A DNA stretch of 64,000 nucleotides from Puia dinghuensis (GTDB lineage Bacteria; Bacteroidota; Bacteroidia; Chitinophagales; Chitinophagaceae). Within the stretch, counting starts at the first letter, position 1. Each line of letters starts with the position of its first letter. Under the pieces are notes generated by a model. The model saw nothing but the letters and a program-made list of their open reading frames with translations. It did not search any database and was not told the DNA's origin. The position numbers were made by a program, and so were the translations under genes. The stretch lies in NCBI RefSeq assembly GCF_014642875.1, contig NZ_BMJC01000001.1, forward strand, positions 1,717,335 to 1,781,334. Reading direction: 5' to 3'. Below, piece after piece: positions 25,571 through 33,691 of this stretch.

Positions 25571-25635
25571 TTTACTAATGACATAATAGGGTAAACCCTA
25601 TTGTATTATGCCATGATTACGAAACCATTAGTAAA
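25571..25635. repeat. nested inverted repeat
   Basis: The outer arms TTTACTAATG and CATTAGTAAA are perfect (10 bp) and 45 nt apart. The inner arms AATAGGGT and ACCCTATT pair perfectly around a 2-nt loop. The arrangement is cruciform-like; no transposase or T-tract is adjacent. Confidence 0.55.
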
Positions 25636-25895
25636 TTCTGCGACACCGAAATAAAGCAAAACCTCTATTGGTTAATCACTTTTAACAAATTATTTTTGGT
25701 TACGAAAGTTGATTATGATCGTACTCTTGAGACTACCCAAGTTGATCTCAGAAACAAAAAGAAAGCCGTGAGGCGCTAACGATTATAGCCCTTAAAGACT
25801 AAAACGTATTTTTTCAAAATCCAACGTCCGAAGAACAACCTGTAAAGCAGTCCAATCCTATCCACGAACAAACCACTGCTTTCATTAAGTAGTAC

Positions 25896-25940
25896 CCTCC
25901 TGCTAAATTCTGATTAGAGCACCGTAAATTTAGCAGGAGG
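25896..25940. repeat. 14-bp hairpin
   Basis: CCTCCTGCTAAATT (25896-25909) and AATTTAGCAGGAGG (25927-25940) are perfect inverted copies around a 17-nt loop. It is followed by GGCCTTC-acc-GAAGGaCC, which resembles the hairpin repeats near 11.6-16 kb. No T-tract follows. Confidence 0.55.
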
Positions 25941-26044
25941 CCTTCACCGAAGGACCGGCTCCGCCCCGCCCTTCAAAAGGCCACTCCAGCCGCCGTCTTA
26001 CCGGCAATCTCCCTCTTCCGCACCATTTTTTCGTACCTTCCGGC

Positions 26045-26809
26045 ATGCCGTCTTTTACCGATCAATTAGGCAGAACCCTTTTTCTGCCGCAAACACCCCG
26101 CAGGATCATCTCCCTGGTACCCTCCCAAACCGAACTACTATATACCCTGGGACTGGATGCAGCCGTCGTCGGCATCACCAAATTCTGCGTCCACCCCGAG
26201 TCCTGGTTCCGTACAAAACCCCGCGTCGGGGGAACAAAAGCCATCGATCCCGCCCGTGTCGACGCTCTCAAGCCAGATCTTATCATCGCCAACAAAGAAG
26301 AGAATGAAAAACCTCAGATCGAGGCCCTGGCTGCCCGTTATCCCGTATGGGTCAGCGACGTAAAAAACCTCTCCGATGCCCTCGCCATGATCCGCAGCCT
26401 TGGCCAGCTCACCGGAGCCACCACCATGGCAACAGCCCTGGCCTCCACCATCGCCACCCGCTTCAACCAGCTTCCCATCCCTACCCAACCTATCCCCGCC
26501 GCTTACTTCATCTGGCGCAACCCTTGGATGGTGGCCGGCGGTGACACCTTCATCAATGATATGCTGCACTACTGCGGCTTCACCAACATTTTTGCCGGTC
26601 ACGACCGCTATCCAACCGTCGACCTATCCAGCCTCGCAGGACCCGTTCACATCCTTCTCTCTTCCGAGCCCTATCCTTTCCGCGAAAGGCATATCGACGA
26701 GATAAAGGAAGTCCTCCCCGAAGCCGCCGTCCGCCTCGTCGATGGGGAATTTTTCAGCTGGTATGGCAGCCGCCTTCTCGATGCACCCGCGTATTTTTCC
26801 GATCTTTGA
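26045..26809 (+). CDS. helical-backbone metal receptor / BtuF-like protein without signal peptide
   Basis: The 254-residue protein matches class III periplasmic binding proteins (BtuF type): PRRIISLVPSQTELLYTLGLDAAVVGITKFCVHPESW, a GGTKAIDPARVDALKPDLIIANKEENE helix-strand transition, and YFIWRNPWMVAGGDTFINDMLHYCGF. Unlike a transporter receptor it has no signal peptide or lipobox at the chosen start, and no permease or ATPase is near. It may be a cytosolic corrinoid or metal-chelate binder. The next gene begins 6 nt after its stop, suggesting joint expression. Confidence 0.8.
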   Translation: MPSFTDQLGRTLFLPQTPRRIISLVPSQTELLYTLGLDAAVVGITKFCVHPESWFRTKPRVGGTKAIDPARVDALKPDLIIANKEENEKPQIEALAARYPVWVSDVKNLSDALAMIRSLGQLTGATTMATALASTIATRFNQLPIPTQPIPAAYFIWRNPWMVAGGDTFINDMLHYCGFTNIFAGHDRYPTVDLSSLAGPVHILLSSEPYPFRERHIDEIKEVLPEAAVRLVDGEFFSWYGSRLLDAPAYFSDL

Positions 26810-26815
26810 CGCACC

Positions 26816-27919
26816 ATGCAATTCAGCGGCCTGCCCGTAAGCGACGAATCCAACAAGCCCAGCCGGAAAAAACCCATTTTCCCGGTCACCGAAGGCCTGC
26901 GCAGCTATCTGAAACAACACGGCCGGGAAGTCAAACTCCCCGTCCACTACCGCGATCTGCTCCAGCACATCACCTACTCCGTCCCCCTGAAGGACAAAAA
27001 CCAGCAGGACACGCTCTGGGAAACAGCCCTGTATGACATGCGCCACTGGGATTTCATCCGTGAAGGACTCGTCCAGATGTACGCCATCCTGAAAACCGAA
27101 GGCGACCTCACCTTTACCAAACACCTGGACGTCGCCCGCATCGACTACTGCAGCTTTGCGAATTCCTGCCCCTTTCGCATCCGCATCGTCAACAAGTTCA
27201 ACGACAACTACGATCACTATTATATAAAACAAGCCGACGCCTCCCGCATCTACGGCCTCGAACTCGAACACCTGCTCTCGCCCAACCGCATCACCTATTT
27301 CACCCACCAGAACACCCTCGTCGAAGAACATATCCCCGGCATCCCCGGCGATGTCTTTATCCGCAACTTCCTCGGCGATTCGCAAACCAACAAGATCCGG
27401 CTCGCAAAAGAATTTGTAAAATTCAACGAACGTTGCTTTGTCCGGCTGCTCGGCGACATGCGCTCCTATAACTTCGTCGTCGACATCACACCCGACATCG
27501 AGGATTATCAATACCGGATTCGAGCCATCGACTTCGACCAGCAATCCTATGAAGGCCGGAAAAACCTGTACATCCCACAGTTCTTCAAGGAAAATCGCGC
27601 CTTTGTCGACCTCTGCCTCACCCATCTCAATCAGGATTCTATCCAGCAATACCAAACCGAAGAACGGACCATGATGGCCTTCCGCGTGGCTTCCTCCCGC
27701 TTCCGGTTGATGGAACTGCTCAACATCATGGGCCGGGACAAACCCCTGTCAAGCCCGGAGAAATTGCTGCAATTAAAGACCGAACTGGCCGAATTCTTCA
27801 ACAATCCCTCCTTCCTGAAATGCCGTTCTGTCGGCCAATTGGTCAAACGACAGTTGAAGCAAACGCTCCAGAAAAATCTCATCCTGCTCCAAAAAAACCT
27901 CAGCAAATTCGAAGATTAA
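26816..27919 (+). CDS. uncharacterised protein with protein-kinase-like motifs
   Basis: The 367-residue protein has no family I can name with certainty. Motif order suggests a divergent kinase/phosphotransferase fold: YYIKQ (about 140, beta-3 Lys-like), EHIPG (about 178, hinge-like), LGDMRSYNFVVD (about 219-230, catalytic-loop-like HGDxxxxN pattern with Gly-Asp and Asn) and IRAIDFDQQ (about 241, DFG-like). The N-terminal 130 residues are alpha-helical, and the C-terminus is helical and Lys-rich. It sits 6 nt after the BtuF-like gene. No membrane segment is seen. Kinase activity is inference from motif pattern only. Confidence 0.7.
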   Translation: MQFSGLPVSDESNKPSRKKPIFPVTEGLRSYLKQHGREVKLPVHYRDLLQHITYSVPLKDKNQQDTLWETALYDMRHWDFIREGLVQMYAILKTEGDLTFTKHLDVARIDYCSFANSCPFRIRIVNKFNDNYDHYYIKQADASRIYGLELEHLLSPNRITYFTHQNTLVEEHIPGIPGDVFIRNFLGDSQTNKIRLAKEFVKFNERCFVRLLGDMRSYNFVVDITPDIEDYQYRIRAIDFDQQSYEGRKNLYIPQFFKENRAFVDLCLTHLNQDSIQQYQTEERTMMAFRVASSRFRLMELLNIMGRDKPLSSPEKLLQLKTELAEFFNNPSFLKCRSVGQLVKRQLKQTLQKNLILLQKNLSKFED

Positions 27920-27940
27920 TTCGACCAAATTCGAAGATTA
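27905..27940 (+). repeat. 22-bp-period short tandem duplication at a stop codon
   Basis: AAATTCGAAGATTA occurs at 27905-27918 and again at 27927-27940. The first copy holds the last codons and stop of the kinase-like gene, so this looks like a small local duplication. Confidence 0.55.
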
Positions 27941-27961
27941 GCTTATCCTGCCGTATATTCG
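27930..27961 (+). promoter_or_regulatory. candidate promoter of the class II aldolase gene
   Basis: TTCG (27930-27933), 20 nt, then TATATTCG (27954-27961) has correct -33/-7 spacing with one substitution per element. It lies 38 nt upstream of the aldolase ATG. Confidence 0.4.
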
Positions 27962-27998
27962 CGCCGCAAAGCAGCATATCTAATAATTTCTAATACGT

Positions 27999-29066
27999 AT
28001 GAGTAAGTACAAAGCCGGAGTCTTGTTTGGCGAAGAGCTGGAAGCCCTGTATAAGGACGCAAAGGAAAATCATTTTGCCCTGCCCGCGGTGAACACCATC
28101 GGCACGAACACCATCAATGCCGTCCTCGAGACCGCAGCAAAGGTCAATTCGCCCGTGATCATCCAGTTCTCCAACGGCGGAGCGCAATTCATCGCCGGCA
28201 AAGGCATGCCCAATGACAAGCTGCAGGGCAACATCTCCGGCGGCATCTCCGGCGCCCTCCATATCCACAACGTCGCAAAATACTACGGTGTTCCCGTGGT
28301 GCTCCACACCGACCACGCCGCCAAAAAATGGCTCCCCTGGATCAGCGGTCTCATCGACGCCGGCGAGCAGTTCTATAAAGAAAAGAAACAACCCCTCTTC
28401 AGCAGTCATATGCTCGATCTCTCCGAAGAACCCCTCGAAGAGAACATCCACACCTCCGTTGAATTTTTCAAACGGATGCAACCCCTGGGCATGGCCATCG
28501 AGATCGAACTCGGCGTCACCGGCGGCGAAGAAGACGGTGTCGACAACAGCGGCGTAGAGAACGAAAAGCTCTATACCCAGCCCCAGCACGTCGCATACGC
28601 TTACAAAGAACTGAGCAAGGTCGGCCGCCTTTTCAGCGTCGCCGCAGCCTTTGGCAACGTTCATGGCGTCTATAGCCCGGGGAATGTGGAATTGCGGCCC
28701 GTTATCCTCAAGAACAGCCAGGACTACATCGAAAAAGAACTCAAGACCGCACCCAAACCCGTCTATTTCGTCTTCCACGGCGGCAGCGGAAGCCCCCAGC
28801 ACCAGATCCGCGAAGCTATCGGTTACGGCGCGATCAAAATGAACATCGACACCGATCTCCAATGGGCCTTCTGGGAAGGAGTACAACACTACTATAAAAA
28901 GAACGAAGGCTATCTCCAGGGGCAGCTCGGCAACCCCGAAGGACCCGATAAGCCCAATAAAAAATACTACGATCCCCGGGTATGGCTCCGGAAAGGTGAA
29001 GACACTTTCATCAAGCGCCTTGAAGTAGCCTTCGAAGACCTCAACTGCGTCAACCGCAACGCATAA
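27999..29066 (+). CDS. fbaA: class II fructose-bisphosphate aldolase
   Basis: This zinc enzyme splits fructose-1,6-bisphosphate to dihydroxyacetone phosphate and glyceraldehyde-3-phosphate. The 355-residue FbaA-type protein has FALPAVNTIGTNTINAVLETA, the metal-binding VVLHTDHAAKKWLPW, IEIELGVTGGEEDGVDNSG and VFHGGSGSPQHQIREAIGYGAIKMNIDTDLQ, which carries a zinc His and the phosphate loop. It is 123 nt upstream of a class I aldolase gene and ends at a strong terminator. Confidence 0.95.
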   Translation: MSKYKAGVLFGEELEALYKDAKENHFALPAVNTIGTNTINAVLETAAKVNSPVIIQFSNGGAQFIAGKGMPNDKLQGNISGGISGALHIHNVAKYYGVPVVLHTDHAAKKWLPWISGLIDAGEQFYKEKKQPLFSSHMLDLSEEPLEENIHTSVEFFKRMQPLGMAIEIELGVTGGEEDGVDNSGVENEKLYTQPQHVAYAYKELSKVGRLFSVAAAFGNVHGVYSPGNVELRPVILKNSQDYIEKELKTAPKPVYFVFHGGSGSPQHQIREAIGYGAIKMNIDTDLQWAFWEGVQHYYKKNEGYLQGQLGNPEGPDKPNKKYYDPRVWLRKGEDTFIKRLEVAFEDLNCVNRNA

Positions 29067-29100
29067 AACTTCTCCGGCCGGCCCACTTGTACTTTTCACG

Positions 29101-29143
29101 GTTCCTCTATCCGGTCCCAAGGCCGGAAGGAGGAACTTTTTTT
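29101..29143 (+). terminator. terminator after the class II aldolase gene
   Basis: GTTCCTC-tat-CCGG and CCGG-aag-GAGGAAC (29101-29136) form an interrupted stem of about 11 bp followed by TTTTTTT. It separates the two aldolase genes into different transcripts. Confidence 0.75.
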
Positions 29144-29189
29144 GTTTTGCCGCCGGGGGCCTAAATTGCAGGCACAAAAGCAGTAAATC

Positions 29190-30254
29190 ATGGCTTCCAA
29201 GAAAATTCTCGACCTCCTCGGCGACAAAGCATCGTTCCTGTTGGATCATAAGCCCGTCATCGACAAATCAACACTCAGCGCTTTCCCTTCCCCTCATCAC
29301 GTGGAAGAGATCTGGACAAATTCTGGTCGCAGCAACCAGGTATTGAGAAGCATTCAGACCCTCATCAGCCATGGTCGGCTCGCAGACACGGGATACCTCT
29401 CTATCTTCCCTGTAGACCAGGGCATCGAACATAGCGCAGGCGCCTCCTTCGCAGCAAACCCCATCTACTTCGATCCGGAAAATATCGTCAAGCTGGCTGT
29501 TGAAGCAGGTTGCAACGCCGTGGCCTCCACCTTCGGCGTCCTCGACATCATGAGCCGCAAATATGCCCACCGCATCCCATTCGTCGTAAAGATCAATCAC
29601 AATGAATTCCTCAGCCTGCCCAACCGTTATGACCAGACCCTCTTCGGTACGGTCCGCACCGCCTGGAATATGGGCGCCGTCGCCATCGGGGCCACCGTAT
29701 ACTGGGGCAGCGCCGAGAGCGACCGGCAACTCAAAGAGATCGCCGAAGCCTTCGAGATCGCGCACGACCTCGGCATGGCTACTATCCTCTGGTGCTATAC
29801 CCGCAATGCCGGGTTCAAAGTGGATGGCGTAGACTACCACACCTCCGCTGACCTCACCGGCCAGGCCAACCACCTGGGCGTTACCCTCCGGGCCGACATC
29901 ATCAAACAAAAATTACCCACCAACAACGGCGGCTACCTGGCAACCCATCACGGTCGTACCTCTCCGCTGGTCTATTCCAAACTCACCCATCCCGACAACC
30001 ACCCCATCGACCTCACCCGCTATCAGGTGATCAACTGCTACAACGGGCGCGTAGGCCTCATCAATAGTGGTGGCGAAAGCAAGGGCGCCAGCGATCTCGC
30101 GGATGCCGTCTTCACGGCCGTCGTCAACAAACGCGCCGGCGGCATGGGCCTCATCCTTGGACGCAAAGCCTTCCAACGGCCCTTGAACGAGGGTGTGGAA
30201 ATGATCAACTCCATCCAGGACGTCTACCTCGACAAGGACATCACCATTGCATAG
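29190..30254 (+). CDS. fbaB: class I fructose-bisphosphate aldolase (FbaB/DhnA type)
   Basis: The 354-residue protein belongs to the archaeal-type, Schiff-base class I aldolases: [59 protein letters not shown] and [13 protein letters not shown]. It performs the same cleavage as the class II enzyme just upstream, but without metal. In E. coli such enzymes are favoured under gluconeogenic growth; a similar division of labour here is inference. Confidence 0.93.
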   Translation: MASKKILDLLGDKASFLLDHKPVIDKSTLSAFPSPHHVEEIWTNSGRSNQVLRSIQTLISHGRLADTGYLSIFPVDQGIEHSAGASFAANPIYFDPENIVKLAVEAGCNAVASTFGVLDIMSRKYAHRIPFVVKINHNEFLSLPNRYDQTLFGTVRTAWNMGAVAIGATVYWGSAESDRQLKEIAEAFEIAHDLGMATILWCYTRNAGFKVDGVDYHTSADLTGQANHLGVTLRADIIKQKLPTNNGGYLATHHGRTSPLVYSKLTHPDNHPIDLTRYQVINCYNGRVGLINSGGESKGASDLADAVFTAVVNKRAGGMGLILGRKAFQRPLNEGVEMINSIQDVYLDKDITIA

Positions 30255-30277
30255 AACATGAGCGTTTTATTTTATAC

Positions 30278-30304
30278 AGCCCCTGGTATTAGCCGGGGGC
30301 TTTT
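30278..30304 (+). terminator. terminator after the class I aldolase gene
   Basis: AGCCCC...GGGGCT (30278-30301) with inner GG/CC pairs and a short loop is followed by TTTTG. It ends the fbaB transcript before the histidine kinase gene. Confidence 0.75.
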
Positions 30305-30317
30305 GTTATATTAGCAT

Positions 30318-32051
30318 ATGCACCACCCCTACCGCCTTCTCCTGCCTTTCCTTCTATTTGCCTGCCTCACCGGCAGCGCTGTATTCGCTTCACCTGGCGG
30401 GGATACGACTCAACCCGGTATCCCCGACACCTCCAAACTGCCGCCGGACAGCATAGGCATGCACCTTTTGCGGGCGTGCCGTGATCTCCGGGAACAGGGC
30501 GATTACATGGCCTCACTGGAAAAAGGCCTACAGGCGCTCCAAATCTTCCGCCAGACCGGCAACAGGATCAAGGAAGCATCGACCGACCGCAATCTTGCCC
30601 AGTTATATCAGTTCATGGGCGAACAGAATAGTAATCCCGATTATATTCGCCAGGGACTGAATTACGCCCGCACAAGCCTCGACCTGTGCGTCGCCGCCGC
30701 GGACACCGCGGGAATGGTTGCCAGCAACAATACGTGGGGTGTCATCTACCGGTCGATGGCGCTGATCAACCTGGACCAGCCCTACTGGTACGATTCTGCA
30801 ATGGCCTGCTATAACAAGGCCCTCGCCACGATCAGCCCCTCCGGCAAAGGCAAAGGGGTTACCGCGCCCCTGTACAATAATATCAGCCAGGTGTATTCAG
30901 AAGGTAAAAAGGATTATCCTGCAGCCCTCCATTACCTTGATATGGCTGTCCGCATCGCCATGGCTGAGCACTCTCTCGACGATTTATCTCACGACTATGG
31001 CAACATCTCGGCCGTATATCAGAAAATGGGTGACAAAAAAAAGTCCCTCGAATATGCCTACAAAACGCTCGACATGGCACGCCAGATCGGGACGGCCAAC
31101 CGGCTGATCAATGCCTACTGCCAGTTGTATAACAGCTACGATCACTTCGGCAAAGCCGACTCGGCCTTTAAGTATTATTTCATATTCGACAACATGCGGG
31201 ATTCGATGGCCTCGCTCGCCGCCACCAAACAGATCTCGGACGCCCAGACAAAATATGAAACGGAAAAGAAACAGGCCCTCATTGCCGATCTCAACGGTCG
31301 CAACTCCCGGCAACAGAAAAGGATCGCCCTTCTTCTAACGGGGCTCGCGGTGGTGGTGCTCTTCTTCGTCGGCCTCTTTGTACTATTCAAGCGGGGGCAA
31401 CGGCAAAAACGGCTCATCAGCACCCAGGCGGGCCAATTGGAGGTCATGATGAAGGAGCTACATCACCGGGTGAAGAATAACCTGCAGATCATCAGCAGCC
31501 TGCTCAGTCTGCAAAGCTACCGGCTAAAGGACGACGAGGCATTGGAAGCCATTCGCCTCAGCCAACAGCGGGTACAGGCCATGAGCTTTATCCACCAGCG
31601 ACTCTACTCTACCGACCAGGCCCGGATGGTAAATATGCAGGAATACCTGCAAGACCTCACCCGCTCACTCGTGATGGCCTACGGGTATACCGAACAGACC
31701 CTCGACCTCCAGGTGGAGATCGCCCGGCAATGGCTTGATATAGATAAGGCATTACCCTTAGGCCTCATCGCTAACGAGATCACAACCAATGCGCTCAAAT
31801 ATGCCTTCAAGGATGGCCAGCGACCAGCCCTATATATCGGACTTGCGGAAGATGGCGAACATCTGCTCTTCACCGTTAAAGACAATGGCCGGGGATGGGA
31901 TATGAAGCGATGGGAGCAACCGGGCGCTTCCTTTGGCCGTACTCTGGTAGAGACCCTCTGCCGGCAGTTGAAGGCCACGCAGAACCTCACCTATCACAAC
32001 GGCTCGATCTTCGCCTTCGCCATTCCCAAAGACAATACTTATGCAGGATGA
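30318..32051 (+). CDS. TPR-containing sensor histidine kinase (HisKA_2 type)
   Basis: The 577-residue protein has a signal peptide (LLLPFLLFACLTGSAVFA), an extracytoplasmic TPR-like helical region (about 50-330), one membrane helix (IALLLTGLAVVVLFFVGLFVLF, about 335-357) and a cytosolic kinase. The phosphoacceptor is His383 in MKELHHRVKNNLQ, followed by an ATPase domain with NEITTNALKYAF and DNGRGWDM. It overlaps the response-regulator gene by 11 nt, so they form a two-component pair. The sensed signal is not deducible. Confidence 0.92.
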   Translation: MHHPYRLLLPFLLFACLTGSAVFASPGGDTTQPGIPDTSKLPPDSIGMHLLRACRDLREQGDYMASLEKGLQALQIFRQTGNRIKEASTDRNLAQLYQFMGEQNSNPDYIRQGLNYARTSLDLCVAAADTAGMVASNNTWGVIYRSMALINLDQPYWYDSAMACYNKALATISPSGKGKGVTAPLYNNISQVYSEGKKDYPAALHYLDMAVRIAMAEHSLDDLSHDYGNISAVYQKMGDKKKSLEYAYKTLDMARQIGTANRLINAYCQLYNSYDHFGKADSAFKYYFIFDNMRDSMASLAATKQISDAQTKYETEKKQALIADLNGRNSRQQKRIALLLTGLAVVVLFFVGLFVLFKRGQRQKRLISTQAGQLEVMMKELHHRVKNNLQIISSLLSLQSYRLKDDEALEAIRLSQQRVQAMSFIHQRLYSTDQARMVNMQEYLQDLTRSLVMAYGYTEQTLDLQVEIARQWLDIDKALPLGLIANEITTNALKYAFKDGQRPALYIGLAEDGEHLLFTVKDNGRGWDMKRWEQPGASFGRTLVETLCRQLKATQNLTYHNGSIFAFAIPKDNTYAG

Positions 32052-32799
32052 ACAAGTAAAAATATTGATCGTGGAGGACGAACCCATCATCGCCCTCGAC
32101 TTGTCCACCGGACTCGAGCATTACGGCTATGCCATCACGGGAATAGCCGAAGATGCACCTTCGGCGGTGCAGCTCTTTACAGAAAAGGAAGTCGACATTG
32201 TCCTGATGGACATTCACCTGAAAGGCGAAAAAGATGGGGTGGTCACGGCGCTGCAACTGCTGAAGATCAAGGCCGTTCCAGTCATCTATCTGACGGCCTT
32301 CACTGATGCAACCACTGTACAGCGCGTGAAAGAAACCCACCCCGCGGCTTTCCTGTCCAAGCCGTATACCGTCACCAATGTTCAAATCGCTGTTGAATTG
32401 GCCCTGCACAACTTCGCCGCCGTCAAAGACCAGTCGCGCCCCCCGGAACCCCTACCCGGCCCCGATCGCGACACCCTGTTTCAATGGAACGATCACCTGT
32501 TCGCCAAGGTCAACTACCGGTTCGTAAAAATTCCCTTGTCTTCTATCTTGTATCTGGCAGCGGAGAACAACTATATCCACATCGTCACCCGCGAAAAAAA
32601 GTACCTGCTACGTATGTCTCTCCAGCAATTCCTGGATAAGATCGCTTGTGACAAACTCGTTCGCATCCATCGCTCCTATATTATCCATCTTGACGCTATC
32701 CATTCCTTTAATGAGCAGGAAGTAACGGTCGATAAGGAGGTCCTCCCCGTAGGGCGGCAATACCGCGACGCCTTCCTCCAGCAATTCGGCTGGCGCTGA
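32041..32799 (+). CDS. LytTR-family response regulator
   Basis: The 252-residue protein has a receiver domain (ILIVEDEPIIALDL with acidic residues, phosphoacceptor Asp in VLMDIHLKGEKDG, and the conserved Lys in FLSKPYTV) and a C-terminal LytTR DNA-binding domain (about 145-250, ILYLAAENNYIHIV ... LVRIHRSYIIHLDAI ... LPVGRQYRDAFLQQF). It is the partner of the overlapping kinase. No direct-repeat LytTR target was recognised in the window. Confidence 0.93.
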   Translation: MQDEQVKILIVEDEPIIALDLSTGLEHYGYAITGIAEDAPSAVQLFTEKEVDIVLMDIHLKGEKDGVVTALQLLKIKAVPVIYLTAFTDATTVQRVKETHPAAFLSKPYTVTNVQIAVELALHNFAAVKDQSRPPEPLPGPDRDTLFQWNDHLFAKVNYRFVKIPLSSILYLAAENNYIHIVTREKKYLLRMSLQQFLDKIACDKLVRIHRSYIIHLDAIHSFNEQEVTVDKEVLPVGRQYRDAFLQQFGWR

Positions 32800-32807
32800 A
32801 CGCGGCA

Positions 32808-33536
32808 TCAAAACCTCACACCGAGATTGATACCCGACCGGATACCTCCCCATGGCCCCGAAGCCTTGATCACGGCTTGTGTGGAGGAGATCACCTGACC
32901 GGTGATATTGAACGGTTTCGCATTGATGGTATTGATATTATTCTGGAGAGACTGCTGATCCTGCGCCGACAGGGGCGGGTTGATATTGTTCGCATTGATG
33001 GTTCCGCTGCAGCTTCCATAGTGGCCGCCGATCAACATGATGTCCAGCACCACCACCTTCCACAACGTGTATTGCATCCCGAACATGACCCCGCCGCTGT
33101 AAGAATTGACCTTCCCATCGAACAGCACCGTCTCGGTCGTGCCGCTGTTGGTAGTATACTCTATCGGCGCTGTGACATCGAAGCTGGCATAACGGCCATA
33201 CACGGAAATATAAAAGCCGTGCATAGACCCTTTGCCCATATAGAACCTGCACTCTGGCGTCACCGCGAAATTGCCCAACTGGAATTCATCGAAATTCACC
33301 TTGTCGGACTTCACCGATTTCTTGAACTGTTTCTCAAAGGGCAGGCTGCCCTTGGGCATATACCGCACGCCCAGGCCAAGGGCCACGTGGTGGGTGAGGG
33401 CCCGTTCGTAGGTGAGATGATAATTGTTGATAGCAAGGGAAGTAACGTTGAGCTTCAGGTCATTCAACTTGTCCTCCTGCGCCCGGCCCGCCAGACAGAC
33501 GGACAGGAGGAAACAAAAGAATAGCAGTTGTTTCAT
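32808..33536 (-). CDS. outer-membrane beta-barrel protein
   Basis: The 242-residue protein has a signal peptide (LLFFCFLLSVCLAGRAQ) and alternating amphipathic strands (NNYHLTYERALTHHVALGLGVRYMPKG, EFQLGNFAVTPECRFYMG, GFYISVYGRYASFD, SYSGGVMFGMQYTLW) ending in an aromatic C-terminal strand (SGINLGVRF), typical for barrels inserted by BAM. A DUF3575-like barrel of 8 strands is plausible. It is convergent with the LytTR gene. Confidence 0.85.
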   Translation of the reverse strand: MKQLLFFCFLLSVCLAGRAQEDKLNDLKLNVTSLAINNYHLTYERALTHHVALGLGVRYMPKGSLPFEKQFKKSVKSDKVNFDEFQLGNFAVTPECRFYMGKGSMHGFYISVYGRYASFDVTAPIEYTTNSGTTETVLFDGKVNSYSGGVMFGMQYTLWKVVVLDIMLIGGHYGSCSGTINANNINPPLSAQDQQSLQNNINTINAKPFNITGQVISSTQAVIKASGPWGGIRSGINLGVRF

Positions 33537-33547
33537 ATGTTTAAGTA

Positions 33548-33624
33548 ATTAGGGGTTAAATTATTACAAATATAAAAATAATTCACCTCGCTGCTAAAAA
33601 CTTTTATCCACTTTAGCCCCTAAT
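33548..33624. promoter_or_regulatory. divergent promoter region with TATATTTG element and inverted repeat
   Basis: On the minus strand TATATTTG (33567-33574) is an exact -7 element for the barrel gene, with TTTA (33595-33598) at -33 spacing. ATTAGGGGTTAAA (33548-33560) and TTTAGCCCCTAAT (33612-33624) are inverted copies with one mismatch flanking it. The spaced palindrome may be an operator shared with the plus-strand gene at 33692. Confidence 0.5.
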
Positions 33625-33691
33625 CGAACACCTCCAGTTTCCGGTCCGTCCTTTCGGCTCAGGAAAACCAATATTGTACTATATTTCCGGT

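Larger units (their letters stand above)
25540..26044. other. AT-rich, gene-poor island with nested palindromes
   Basis: About 400 nt here (25540-25900) are clearly AT-richer than the flanks. A 10-bp inverted repeat TTTACTAATG/CATTAGTAAA (25571-25580 and 25626-25635) encloses AATAGGGT-aa-ACCCTATT. A 14-bp perfect hairpin CCTCCTGCTAAATT/AATTTAGCAGGAGG lies at 25896-25909 and 25927-25940. No start-codon gene over 20 residues is convincing. It may be a decayed element. Confidence 0.55.

Noticed and set aside
25582-25782. Stop-free frame of about 65 codons in the AT-rich gap ending VDLRNKKKAVRR
   Set aside because: It has no start codon at its 5' end, no recognisable motif, and its first part is built from the nested palindrome; chance in AT-rich DNA is likely.
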